Positions 36,914 to 45,772 of a stretch of DNA of 64,000 bases are shown piece after piece. The notes below the pieces were generated by a model that was given only the letters and a program-made list of their open reading frames with translations, was not told the DNA's origin and made no database searches. The translations under genes and the position numbers were made by a program. Every line of letters begins with the position of its first letter. The first letter of the stretch is position 1. The stretch is from Flavobacterium nitrogenifigens (GTDB taxonomy: Bacteria > Bacteroidota > Bacteroidia > Flavobacteriales > Flavobacteriaceae): positions 1 through 64,000 of the forward strand of contig NZ_QJRI01000171.1 of the NCBI RefSeq assembly GCF_003254565.1, in the 5' to 3' direction.

Positions 36914-36921
36914 TACTTTTG
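36914..36921 (+). promoter_or_regulatory. -7 element of the LacI-family regulator gene
   Basis: TACTTTTG matches TAnnTTTG exactly and lies 30 bp upstream of the ATG. No clear -33 TTTG is seen at the expected spacing, though the region is T-rich. Confidence 0.6.
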
Positions 36922-36951
36922 TTTAAAAATAATTCGATAAACTTTTTTTGA

Positions 36952-37980
36952 ATGAGTGAAAAAGTAACTATTTACGATATTGCTGAAAAACTAAATATCA
37001 CAGCTGCAACCGTTTCCAGAGCGTTAAACAATAATCCTAAAATTAAGGAAGCTACGCGCGAGTTGGTTATTAAAACTGCTGCTGCGATGAACTACAAGCA
37101 AAATAAACTGGCGCTAGCTTTAAAGAGTGGCCGAAGTAATAATATCGGAGTTATTGTGCCGCGTATTGACAGCAATTTTTTCGCCTCGGTTATTCGAGGA
37201 ATCGAAGAAGAGCTTTATCCGCACGGTTATCAGGTTATTATCTGTCAGACTCACGAAAGCATTAAAAGGGAAAACGAAAATCTTCATACCCTTGTAGATG
37301 CTCAAGTTGACGGAATCATGATGTCGGTTACCGGCATTTCAGATGAGAATGATAGCGCGTTCAGAAATGTACTGGAAAAAAATGTTCCACTGATTTTTTT
37401 TGATAGAAGCAAGCACATTGACGGCGTAAGTTCTGTAACCATTAATGACTTTAAAGGCGGTTATTTAGCCACAAAACATTTAATTGATGAAGGTTGCCGA
37501 AATATTGCCCATTTCTCTGGAGATCAATCGTTAGATATTTTCAAGAACAGGTTTTTAGGATACAAACAAGCTTTATTGGATAACGGACTTTCTTTTAATG
37601 AAGAATACGTCATTTTTACAAAAAGTAGCGTAGATGCAGGTAAAGATGCTGTTGATAAACTTTTGCAATTACAAACTCCGCCTGATGCTATTTTTTCTTC
37701 GAGTGATTTTGCCGCGTTAGGAGCTATTCAAGAGTTAAAAGAGCGAAATATCAGTATTCCAAGTGAGTTTTGCGTTGCTGGTTTCAGTAACGAACCTTTT
37801 ACTAAGTTTATGGAATTATCTATAACTTCAGTAGATCAGTCGCCGCTTGAAATGGGAAGAATGTCAGCTCGTGTTTTCTTAGAACAGGTAGATAAAACAG
37901 ATACTATTAAAATTGAAAAAAAGGTTGTCCTTGCACCAGAATTACATATTCGTAAATCTTCTACGAGAACAAATTTTTAA
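36952..37980 (+). CDS. LacI-family regulator of pectin/uronate genes
   Basis: A 342-residue regulator. The N-terminal helix-turn-helix VTIYDIAEKLNITAATVSRALNNNPKI (residues 4-30) and hinge helix (NKLALALKSGRS) are typical LacI. The rest is a periplasmic-binding-like effector domain. It is divergent from the pectin operon and sits between it and the uronate catabolic genes, with operators of LacI form in front of three target promoters. Functionally it would resemble KdgR, probably responding to KDG or a galacturonate pathway intermediate; the effector is inferred. Start chosen for the family-like MSEKVTIYDIA. Confidence 0.92.
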   Translation: MSEKVTIYDIAEKLNITAATVSRALNNNPKIKEATRELVIKTAAAMNYKQNKLALALKSGRSNNIGVIVPRIDSNFFASVIRGIEEELYPHGYQVIICQTHESIKRENENLHTLVDAQVDGIMMSVTGISDENDSAFRNVLEKNVPLIFFDRSKHIDGVSSVTINDFKGGYLATKHLIDEGCRNIAHFSGDQSLDIFKNRFLGYKQALLDNGLSFNEEYVIFTKSSVDAGKDAVDKLLQLQTPPDAIFSSSDFAALGAIQELKERNISIPSEFCVAGFSNEPFTKFMELSITSVDQSPLEMGRMSARVFLEQVDKTDTIKIEKKVVLAPELHIRKSSTRTNF

Positions 37981-38034
37981 TTTTTTTTCACCATATAAGT
38001 TATATAAGCTCATTTTAGAATGGGCTTTTTTATG

Positions 38035-38198
38035 CAAGCTTCGGAGAAGCGAAATATTTATAGATAAAAATTATTCATCAAGAATAAAGCTCCAGAGGAG
38101 CGACATATTTTTGTAATCTAAATATATGTCGCTCCTCTGGAGCTTTATGTTGTAACCGGCCAATCTTTTGCTATAAATATTTTGCTCCTCCGGAGCTT
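38035..38198. repeat. Nested GCTCC-AGAGGAGC inverted repeat
   Basis: Outer arms AAGCTTCGGAGAAGCGAAAT (38035 on) and TTTGCTCCTCCGGAGCTT (to 38198) enclose inner arms of about 25 bp with ATAAAGCTCCAGAGGAGCG and its exact inverse (38083-38148). The whole can fold into one long stem. It lies between the convergent LacI-family and uxaA genes, so it may act as a bidirectional transcription barrier. Confidence 0.85.
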
Positions 38199-38212
38199 TC
38201 TCTAGAAAAATA

Positions 38213-38283
38213 AAGACGCACTGCAGTGCGTCTCTACGTATAAACCTAACACAAAAAAAGACGCACCATATTGTGCGTCTCTA
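38213..38283. repeat. Two GACGCAC palindromic modules
   Basis: AAGACGCACTGCAGTGCGTC plus TCTAC at 38213-38237 and a variant AAGACGCACCATATTGTGCG at 38258. The first matches the modules nested in the composite repeats at 20119 and 20235. Together with the preceding element they fill most of the 350-bp convergent spacer, which holds no gene. Confidence 0.8.
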
Positions 38284-38330
38284 TATAAACCTTTGTCACT
38301 TTGCTCCTTAGAACCTTAGCGCCTAAAAAA

Positions 38331-39953
38331 CTACAATGAAACCCCTCTTTTCCAAGGAATAAAATCGTTCTGATTTAAAATAGCAGCTTTTGTTTTAATG
38401 TTACCGCTGGCAACATCAATAATAAACTCAAGCATTTCGTCAGCCATTTCGTCAATTGATTTTTCACCCGTGATAATTCCACCAGTATCAATATCGATAA
38501 TATCAGACATTTTGTTTGCCAATTGTGTGTTAGATGAAATCTTTACAACTGGCGCAATCGGATTTCCTGTTGGAGTTCCTAAACCTGTTGTAAACAATAC
38601 CATATTGGCTCCAGAACCAACCATAGCCGTTGTACATTCTACGTCATTTCCTGGCGTACATAACAATGTAAAACCTGGTTCGCTAATATATTCTCCATAA
38701 TCGTAAACACCTGTAATTGGAGATGTTCCACCTTTTTTAGCAGCACCAGCCGATTTCATAGCATCAGTAATCAAACCGTCTTTGATGTTACCTGGTGAAG
38801 GATTCATATCGAATCCTGAACCTGCATCAACAACTGTTTTTTCGTACCATTTCATTAAGTCTAAGAAACGTTTTCCATCCTTATCATCTATACAACGATT
38901 TACTAATTCTTGTTCTACTCCACATAATTCAGGGAATTCAGAAAGAATTGTAGTTCCACCTAAAGCAACTAAATGATCCGATAACACTCCCAATGTTGGG
39001 TTTGCAGAAATTCCAGAGAATCCGTCAGATCCACCGCACTCTAAACCAATTCTTAATTTAGATAATGGAGCTGGTTCTCTCTTAATTTCGTTTGCTTTTT
39101 TAATTGCTTCAAAAGTGTCTTTTACCACACTGCTCAACATCGTTTCAATTGTTCCGATAGATTGCTGATCGTAGATTAAAACAGGCTTTTTACTGTTTGG
39201 ATTAATCGCATCTAAAGCTTCTTTGAAAATTGAAATCTGAAGATTCTGGCATCCTAAACTCAAAACCGTTGCTCCAGCCACGTTTGGATTATTTACATAA
39301 CCAGCCAAAAGCTTAGCCAAACTATGAGAATCCTGACGAATACCACCGCAACCACCTTGGTGTGTGATGAATTTTACTTCGATATTATTGAATAAGTTAG
39401 CATCGTTTGAAGCTTCTTGATTTCCTGCTCCACCCGTTTCTGATTTCACTAAAGAACGCAACAATAACTGATAATCGTTCTCTTTTGGTTTCATCAATTC
39501 TTTCTCAAAAATATCTTTTAAGATCTCGATGTTTCTGTTTTCACAAAAAACCAATGGAAAAAATAACCATACATTTTCTGTTCCAACCTGTCCATCTTCT
39601 CTATGATAGCCCTGCCACGTTCTATCTTTCCATTTATCAACATTTGGAGCGTTCCAGCCAATCGTTTCTGTTTTACCAGTAACTTTATCACTTTCGTGTT
39701 TTACGTTTGCTGTAGAAAGCAAACCGCCTTTTTCGATTCTAGCGCTTGCTTTTCCAACCAAAACACCATACATAATGATTCTGTCCCCTACATTAAAAGG
39801 AACCATTGCAATCTTATGTTTCATTTTTACATCAGACTCTACGGTAATTGATTGTCCTTCAAAATCAATCACTTCGCCTGCAGTAAGATCCACCAAAGCA
39901 ACCGCAACATTGTCGGTTGGGTGTACTTTTATTAATTTTTTCTGCGTTGCCAT
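38331..39953 (-). CDS. uxaA: Altronate dehydratase UxaA
   Basis: A 540-residue cytoplasmic enzyme with both usual parts: a SAF-type N-terminal domain (about residues 1-100, VHPTDNVAVALVDLTAGEVI) and the large catalytic part. The latter contains GYHREDGQVGTENVWLFFP, THQGGCGGIRQDS, GLECGGSDGFSGISANPT and TTGLGTPTGNPIAPVVK. It dehydrates D-altronate to 2-keto-3-deoxygluconate (KDG). It is last in the galacturonate operon, 38 bp downstream of uxaB. Length and motifs match the family fully. Confidence 0.96.
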   Translation of the reverse strand: MATQKKLIKVHPTDNVAVALVDLTAGEVIDFEGQSITVESDVKMKHKIAMVPFNVGDRIIMYGVLVGKASARIEKGGLLSTANVKHESDKVTGKTETIGWNAPNVDKWKDRTWQGYHREDGQVGTENVWLFFPLVFCENRNIEILKDIFEKELMKPKENDYQLLLRSLVKSETGGAGNQEASNDANLFNNIEVKFITHQGGCGGIRQDSHSLAKLLAGYVNNPNVAGATVLSLGCQNLQISIFKEALDAINPNSKKPVLIYDQQSIGTIETMLSSVVKDTFEAIKKANEIKREPAPLSKLRIGLECGGSDGFSGISANPTLGVLSDHLVALGGTTILSEFPELCGVEQELVNRCIDDKDGKRFLDLMKWYEKTVVDAGSGFDMNPSPGNIKDGLITDAMKSAGAAKKGGTSPITGVYDYGEYISEPGFTLLCTPGNDVECTTAMVGSGANMVLFTTGLGTPTGNPIAPVVKISSNTQLANKMSDIIDIDTGGIITGEKSIDEMADEMLEFIIDVASGNIKTKAAILNQNDFIPWKRGVSL

Positions 39954-39991
39954 AATTAACCTTTGTTCTTTGTTCTTTTTGTTGTGTTTTT

Positions 39992-41437
39992 TTATTTTAT
40001 TCTTTCTTGAAACTTAGCAAAACCAGCTTCAATTCCGTTTGAATCTATTTCTTCCAAAGCAATTGTAATTGCTCTTGTTAAACCTGGAATTTCCGTTAAA
40101 TCTTGATCCCAGAAACCTTTGTTTTGCAATGTTAAACGAGCAATTTTTTCGTAATCATCAGACTTCCAAAGTCCGTTAAAGAAAGTTGTAATATCTTCAC
40201 CATCTTTAACCGGCAAACTTTGACCATTCCATGTTCCTTTGTAGAAACGAATTAAGCTCGCTAATGAAAAAGTCAAATTAACAGGCAATTCTTTGTTAGC
40301 ATTATAATATCCTAATAAACTAGGCAAAACTCTTACTTTGAATTTCGATACAGAATTTAATGCAATATCAGCAAGTGCATGTTTGATAAATGGATTTTTA
40401 AATCGGTCCATTACTTCCTCAGAATAGGCCGTAATTTCATTTTTGTCCATATCAAGAGTTTCACTAATTTCACTAATAACGCTGTTTACAAATTTTCCAG
40501 TAAAATCTCCGTCAACAGTTTCCATTACTAATTTATTACCATGCAAAAGTGAAAAAGGAACCATTGCCGTATGCGCACCGTTTAAAATACGAACTTTAAT
40601 CATTTTAAAAGGACGTATATCATCAACGATTTTTACATTCAAATCTGTTTTATGGAAAGGCAATTTTGCTTTTAGATCATCTCCACCTTCAATAGCCCAA
40701 AGGAAAAAAGGTTCAGCCGCAACAATTAAATTGTCCTCATAATCTAATTTATTATTGTATTCTTCGATTTCAGCTCTTGGATATCCAGGGACAATTCTGT
40801 CAACCAAAGTACTATGGTATGTACAAGCATCTGATACCCAAGTTTTAAATGCATCTTCTAACTTCCATAAATCAACATATTGTAAAATATATTTTTTAAG
40901 CGTCTCAGAGTTATAATCAATTAATTCGCAAGGAATTATTGTAACTCCTTTAGAAGCATCTCCATTAAAATGTTTAAATCTTTCATATAACAAAACCGTC
41001 AATTTTGCAGGAAATGACACTGGCGGCTGCATGTCTAGAGTATCACTTTCAATAAATTCAATTCCAGCTTCTGTAGTATTAGAAACAATAAACTGAAGTT
41101 CTTCTTCTTTGGCTAAAGCCAAATAATTTGCAAATTCAGTATATGGGTTTATCGTTTTTACAATATTATTAATCAAGACAATATCTTGTATCTTTTCACC
41201 TTTTTTAATTCCGTTCATAAACAAGGTATAAAGACCGTCCTGATCATTAATCATATTTACCATACCGTCTTTCAAAGGCTGAACTACTGCAATACCGGCA
41301 TTAAAATCAACTTCTTTATTTAATTTGTCAAAAGCATAATCAACAAAGGCTCTTAAAAAATTACCTTCTCCAAACTGAACTACTTTAATTGGCTGTAACT
41401 TTTCTAATCCTGTATTTACTCTATTTAATTTTTTCAT
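39992..41437 (-). CDS. uxaB: Tagaturonate reductase (altronate oxidoreductase) UxaB
   Basis: A 481-residue NAD-dependent enzyme of the mannitol dehydrogenase family. The N-terminal Rossmann segment is VVQFGEGNFLRAFVDYAFDKLN. The substrate-site segments VRILNGAHTAMVPFSLLHG and FKNPFIKHALADIALNSVSKFKVRVLPSL carry the conserved Lys/Asn/His set. It reduces D-tagaturonate to D-altronate, between UxaC and UxaA. A 220-bp spacer separates it from eda upstream, with no clear promoter motif or LacI-type operator, so readthrough or a separate start are both possible. Confidence 0.95.
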   Translation of the reverse strand: MKKLNRVNTGLEKLQPIKVVQFGEGNFLRAFVDYAFDKLNKEVDFNAGIAVVQPLKDGMVNMINDQDGLYTLFMNGIKKGEKIQDIVLINNIVKTINPYTEFANYLALAKEEELQFIVSNTTEAGIEFIESDTLDMQPPVSFPAKLTVLLYERFKHFNGDASKGVTIIPCELIDYNSETLKKYILQYVDLWKLEDAFKTWVSDACTYHSTLVDRIVPGYPRAEIEEYNNKLDYEDNLIVAAEPFFLWAIEGGDDLKAKLPFHKTDLNVKIVDDIRPFKMIKVRILNGAHTAMVPFSLLHGNKLVMETVDGDFTGKFVNSVISEISETLDMDKNEITAYSEEVMDRFKNPFIKHALADIALNSVSKFKVRVLPSLLGYYNANKELPVNLTFSLASLIRFYKGTWNGQSLPVKDGEDITTFFNGLWKSDDYEKIARLTLQNKGFWDQDLTEIPGLTRAITIALEEIDSNGIEAGFAKFQERIK

Positions 41438-41657
41438 TTTGAATTTTCTTTAATGCGTTATAAATAACCATTTATAAACCCTATTTCATTATTTCTGCCT
41501 TTAAAATTGTAAATGAAACATTACACCCGATTGAGTAAAATAAAGCCGGCTGTGAGGAATGGCTAGCTAAATTTTTCAAGCGTAATGTTCAATTACAATC
41601 TCTAAAAATCTAAAAAAAACTTATAAAATAAGGAGTTAGGCATGATTACCCCTTAAT

Positions 41658-42326
41658 CTATTTTCTAATATCTTTTATAATGTCAAGAACCTGTTTCACT
41701 TTTGCAGTAAGTCCGTCGAAGTCTTTATTGTCAAGTATGTCTTTAGAAATTAACTGAGAACCCAAACCAACGCAGGTTGCCCCCGCATTTAACCATGAAC
41801 TCAAGCTTTCTTTTGTTGGATAAACACCGCCTGTAGGCATAATGTTTGTCCACGGACATGGGCCTTTTATTGCTTTTATGAATTCTGGCCCGTACGTATC
41901 AGCTGGAAATAATTTTACGATTTCACAACCTAATTCTTCTGCTCTAGCAATTTCTGTCAAAGTACCGCAACCTGGCGACCAAAGTACTTTTCTGCGATTA
42001 CATGCTATAGCTATATCTTCTCTAAAAACTGGTGTTACAATAAAATTTGCTCCCAAACTCATGTATAAAGAAGCCGAAGCCGCATCTGTAATAGAACCAA
42101 CTCCTAGAATCATTCCTGGTAGTTCTGCCAAAGCATATTTATTTAAAGCTCCGAAAACTTCGTGAGCAAAATCGCCTCTGCTGGTAAATTCCATTAATCT
42201 GGAACCTCCATCATAACAGGCTTTTAAAACCTTTTTGCTTAGTTCAATATCAGAATGAAAAAACAACGGAACCATACCGTTCTCTTTCATGGTCTGAACT
42301 ACTTCAATTCTTGAATATTTTGCCAT
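41658..42326 (-). CDS. eda: KDPG aldolase (bifunctional KDPG/KHG type)
   Basis: A 222-residue TIM barrel. The Schiff-base lysine lies in EIVKLFPADTYGPEFIKAIKGP, followed by the phosphate-binding TGGVYP and GLGSQLI loops. The base Glu lies in an early helix and the VGSITDAASASLYMSLGANFIVTPVF segment is typical. It cleaves 2-keto-3-deoxy-6-phosphogluconate into pyruvate and glyceraldehyde 3-phosphate, the last step of both uronate routes. It lies 12 bp after the kinase reading frame end, so they are coupled. Confidence 0.95.
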   Translation of the reverse strand: MAKYSRIEVVQTMKENGMVPLFFHSDIELSKKVLKACYDGGSRLMEFTSRGDFAHEVFGALNKYALAELPGMILGVGSITDAASASLYMSLGANFIVTPVFREDIAIACNRRKVLWSPGCGTLTEIARAEELGCEIVKLFPADTYGPEFIKAIKGPCPWTNIMPTGGVYPTKESLSSWLNAGATCVGLGSQLISKDILDNKDFDGLTAKVKQVLDIIKDIRK

Positions 42327-42338
42327 TTTTATTTTAAA

Positions 42339-43358
42339 TTATCTTGATACCAATGCAGAACCATCACCATCAATCATATTTTCAACTTCTTTTAAAGTAA
42401 CCAAGTTGTAATCTCCTGCAATTGTATGTTTCAAACAACAAGCCGCAACTGCAAAATCTAAAGCTCTCTGGTTGTTATTGTATTCCAACAAACCGTAGAT
42501 TAATCCGCCCATAAAAGCATCACCGCTTCCTACACGGTCTACAACCGGAGTAACTTCTTTTACGGCTGCGCTGTAAATTGCTTTTCCGTCGTATAAAATT
42601 CCGCCAATTCTTTGGTGTGATGCACTAATAGAATAACGAAGCGTCGTTGCAGCAATTTTCAAGCTCGGAATCAATTCAAATAATTTATCATATACCGCTG
42701 GAAGTGATTTTTCGTCCTGATAATTCGGATTTACTTTCGGAATTCCTAACATGAAATAAGCCGTATCAATATCTCCTAAAATCACATTGCTGTACTTTAG
42801 CATTTCTGGCATAACCTCACTCGGAGTTTTTCCGTATTGCCAAAGTTTTGACCTATAGTTTAAATCGCATGAAATTTTAATTCCTTTTTTATGAGCGACT
42901 TTAATCGCTTCTAAACAAGCTTCTGCTGCACTTTCTGAAATCGCTGGTGTAATACCGCTCCAGTGAAACCATTCAGCTCCTTCCAACACTTTTTCCCAAT
43001 CAACTTGTCCTTTTTGGATAGTCGACATGGCGCTGTGAGCACGATCGTAAACCACATTGCTTCCGCGAGTTCCTGCTCCAGTTTCTAAGAAATAAATTCC
43101 TAAACGCTCTCCTCCGTAAACAATGCTTTTAGATTCGACATTCATTTTTCTGATTTCTTTTAAAGCAGAAAAACCAATTTCATTTTCAGGGAGTCTGGTA
43201 ACAAATTCAGCGTTTACACCATAATTTGCCAAAGAAACACATACATTAAATTCACCGCCACCATACGTAGCACCAAATGCTGTAGATTGCGAAAAACGCA
43301 AATGTCTTTCTGTCGATAAACGCAGCATAATTTCTCCAAATGCAACTACTCTACTCAT
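42339..43358 (-). CDS. kdgK: 2-Keto-3-deoxygluconate kinase, PfkB family
   Basis: A 339-residue ribokinase-like enzyme from ATG 43358 (MSRVVAFGEIMLRLSTERH), a better start than one 24 bp upstream. The GGGEFNVCVSLANYG substrate loop and the PfkB signature DRVGSGDAFMGGLIYGLLEY, with the catalytic Asp, are present. It phosphorylates KDG to KDPG for the aldolase immediately downstream. KDG arrives from both UxaA and KduD, so this is the convergence point of the two branches. Substrate choice rests on operon context; the PfkB fold itself is certain. Confidence 0.93.
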   Translation of the reverse strand: MSRVVAFGEIMLRLSTERHLRFSQSTAFGATYGGGEFNVCVSLANYGVNAEFVTRLPENEIGFSALKEIRKMNVESKSIVYGGERLGIYFLETGAGTRGSNVVYDRAHSAMSTIQKGQVDWEKVLEGAEWFHWSGITPAISESAAEACLEAIKVAHKKGIKISCDLNYRSKLWQYGKTPSEVMPEMLKYSNVILGDIDTAYFMLGIPKVNPNYQDEKSLPAVYDKLFELIPSLKIAATTLRYSISASHQRIGGILYDGKAIYSAAVKEVTPVVDRVGSGDAFMGGLIYGLLEYNNNQRALDFAVAACCLKHTIAGDYNLVTLKEVENMIDGDGSALVSR

Positions 43359-43400
43359 ATTATCTTTTTTAAATTTTACCATTAAGGCATTTTTATTTTT

Positions 43401-43545
43401 ACCATTAAGAGATTAAGAAAATTAAGCTTAACTGCATGCTTTCTTTACTATTAAAGATTAAGTTTATTAAGCCCACTCGCTTCTTTATTATTATAAGTAA
43501 CTACTTATTAGAACATAAACTTAATTTTCTTAATCTCTTAATGGT
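43401..43545. repeat. 145-bp element with perfect 26-bp terminal inverted repeats
   Basis: The left arm at 43401-43426 (ACCATTAAGAGATTAAG...) and the right arm at 43520-43545 are exact inverses. A 93-bp centre also contains related GATTAAG blocks. No gene is inside. It lies in the kdgK-uxaC spacer and looks like a small non-autonomous element or an RNA hairpin repeat. Confidence 0.88.
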
Positions 43546-43554
43546 TCAAAAAAA

Positions 43555-44955
43555 TTAAAATTTGAAATATTCTTTAGCGTTATTGTATGAGATATCAGAA
43601 ACTAATTTCCCGATCCATTCCATATCGTTTGGAAGTTCACCACGTTTGATTTCGTCTCCCAAAAGATTACATAAAATACGTCTGAAATATTCGTGTCTTG
43701 GGAACGATAAGAAACTTCTTGAATCTGTAAGCATTCCAACAAAACAGCTAATTAAGCCCATGTTTGAAAGCGCATTCAATTGTTTTGTCATTCCATCTTT
43801 TTGATCTAAGAACCACCATCCAGAACCAAATTGTACTTTTCCGCGAACGCTTCCGTCGTTGAAGTTTCCAATCATCGTTGCCATAACTTCGTTATCAGCA
43901 GGATTCAAGTTATAAATAATAGTTTTAGTCAATTTGTCTTTGCTGTCTAAAGCGTTTAAGAAAGCTGATAATTTTTGTGCCTGCGGATAATCTCCAATAG
44001 AATCCCATCCAGTATCTGGCCCTAAAATTCTGTGCATACGTGCATTGTTATTACGCAATGCACCTAAGTGAAATTGCTGTACCCATCCAAACTCATGATA
44101 AGTTTCTGATAAGAAAACTAAAATAGCACTATGGAATTTTAAAACCTCTTCTGGAGACAATTCGCCATTTTCTCTTTTCTTTTTGAAAATAGCATTTACT
44201 TCACTTTCCGTATAGTTCTCAAAATCAATTTGATTCAATCCGTGATCACTTAATTTACATCCGTTTGCATTAAAGAATTCGATTCTTTTTCTTAAAGCAG
44301 ACTGTAAATCAGCATACGTGTTAATTGCAATACCGGACACATCCCCTAATGTGTCCAGATATGCATTATATCCATCATTAGCAATTAAGATGGCTTTATC
44401 AGGTCTGAAAGCCGTACTCATCTTGATTCCAGTCGAATTATTTGCGAATTTTTGGTGAAATTCTAAAGAGTCGATTGGATCTTCTGTAGTACAAACTAAT
44501 TCAGCGTTTACTTTTTTAAGAAGGTTTTGCGTGCTGTACGCCTGAGAATTTATTTTCTCAGAAGTTTCGATATAAATTTTCTCAGCCGACTTTTCATTCA
44601 ATAAATCATAAATATCAAAATAACGAGCCAATTCTAAATGTGTCCAGTGATACAACGGATTACGCATTGTATACGGAACAGTTTTTCCCCAGTTTAAAAA
44701 CTTATCTTTATCTGAACCATTTCCAGTTACAAACTGCTCGTTGATTCCCAAAGTACGCATTGCACGCCATTTATAATGGTCACCATTAATCCAAACCTGT
44801 GTAATGTTATCGAAGATTTTATCCTCTGCAATAAACTGCGGATTTAAGTGATTGTGGTAATCAATAATGGGCTGATTTTTAGAGTAATTATGGTATAACT
44901 CTTCAGCATATTTATTTTCTAATAAAAAATTATCGTGTATGAATGTCTGGCTCAT
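43555..44955 (-). CDS. uxaC: Uronate isomerase UxaC
   Basis: A 466-residue amidohydrolase-like enzyme of usual length. The metal-site segment IIDYHNHLNPQFIAEDKIF is near residue 30, and later segments include YHWTHLELARYF, VCTTEDPIDSLEFH, LRNNNARMHRILGPDTGWDSIGDYPQ and GMLTDSRSFLSFPRHEYFRRILCN. It isomerises D-galacturonate to D-tagaturonate (and glucuronate to fructuronate). It starts the saturated branch of uronate catabolism. It lies 24 bp downstream of kduD and upstream of a palindromic repeat. Confidence 0.96.
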   Translation of the reverse strand: MSQTFIHDNFLLENKYAEELYHNYSKNQPIIDYHNHLNPQFIAEDKIFDNITQVWINGDHYKWRAMRTLGINEQFVTGNGSDKDKFLNWGKTVPYTMRNPLYHWTHLELARYFDIYDLLNEKSAEKIYIETSEKINSQAYSTQNLLKKVNAELVCTTEDPIDSLEFHQKFANNSTGIKMSTAFRPDKAILIANDGYNAYLDTLGDVSGIAINTYADLQSALRKRIEFFNANGCKLSDHGLNQIDFENYTESEVNAIFKKKRENGELSPEEVLKFHSAILVFLSETYHEFGWVQQFHLGALRNNNARMHRILGPDTGWDSIGDYPQAQKLSAFLNALDSKDKLTKTIIYNLNPADNEVMATMIGNFNDGSVRGKVQFGSGWWFLDQKDGMTKQLNALSNMGLISCFVGMLTDSRSFLSFPRHEYFRRILCNLLGDEIKRGELPNDMEWIGKLVSDISYNNAKEYFKF

Positions 44956-44979
44956 GTCTTTTAAAATATAATTTGAAAA

Positions 44980-45771
44980 TTATTCTTCGTTTGAAGGTTT
45001 TCCGATTGTCGCAAGGATTCCGCCATCAACATATAAAATGTGACCGTTTACAAAATCACTCGCTTTTGATGATAAAAATATCGCTGCTCCAGCCAAATCG
45101 CTCGGGTCTCCCCATTTTGCAGCTGGCGTTCTGCTAATGATAAAATCGTTAAACGGATGCCCGTCAACTCTTATTGGTTTGGTTTGTTCTGTTGCAAAAT
45201 ATCCAGGCCCGATTCCGTTGATCTGAACATTGTATTTTGCCCATTCTGTTGCCATATTTTTAGTTAGCATTTTCAAACCACCTTTGGCAGCAGCATAAGC
45301 AGAAACTGTATTTCGTCCCAATTCACTCATCATAGAACAGATGTTGATGATTTTTCCTTGTCTTCTTTCAATCATTCCTTTTGCAACATGCTTAGAAACG
45401 ATAAACGGACTTACCAAATCGATATCAACTACTTCTCTAAAGTCTGAAACTTCCATATCAAGCAACGGAATTCTTTTGATAATTCCAGCATTATTGATCA
45501 AGATATCGATTGACCCAACTTCGCTTTCAATTTTTGCAACAGCAGCTTTTACTTCTTGCTCTTCTGTTACATTAAATTTGTATCCTACTGCATTGATTCC
45601 TTCGCTTTTTAATTCGGCTACAGCATGATCAATTTTTTCCTGAGAAGAATTTCCGTTCACCACAATTGTAGCACCCGCCTGACCTAATCCTTTTGCCATT
45701 GCCATTCCCAGTCCGTGTGTACTTCCTGTGATAAGGGCAACTTTTCCTTTTATATCAAATAAATTTGTCAT
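44980..45771 (-). CDS. kduD: 2-Dehydro-3-deoxygluconate 5-dehydrogenase KduD-type SDR
   Basis: A 263-residue short-chain dehydrogenase: TGSTHGLG nucleotide motif at residues 15-22, LINNAG at 91-96, catalytic Tyr159 and Lys163 (SAYAAAKGG). The C-terminal HPFNDFIISRTPAAKWGDPSDLAGAAIFLSS segment is characteristic of KduD. It reduces 3-deoxy-D-glycero-2,5-hexodiulosonate to KDG with NADH. It starts 1 bp after the kduI stop, so translation is coupled. Together with KduI it processes the unsaturated uronate released by GH105. Confidence 0.93.
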   Translation of the reverse strand: MTNLFDIKGKVALITGSTHGLGMAMAKGLGQAGATIVVNGNSSQEKIDHAVAELKSEGINAVGYKFNVTEEQEVKAAVAKIESEVGSIDILINNAGIIKRIPLLDMEVSDFREVVDIDLVSPFIVSKHVAKGMIERRQGKIINICSMMSELGRNTVSAYAAAKGGLKMLTKNMATEWAKYNVQINGIGPGYFATEQTKPIRVDGHPFNDFIISRTPAAKWGDPSDLAGAAIFLSSKASDFVNGHILYVDGGILATIGKPSNEE

Positions 45772-45772
45772 C

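Noticed and set aside
43401-43545. Insertion sequence between kdgK and uxaC
   Set aside because: Too short for a transposase and without a coding frame; kept only as an inverted repeat element.
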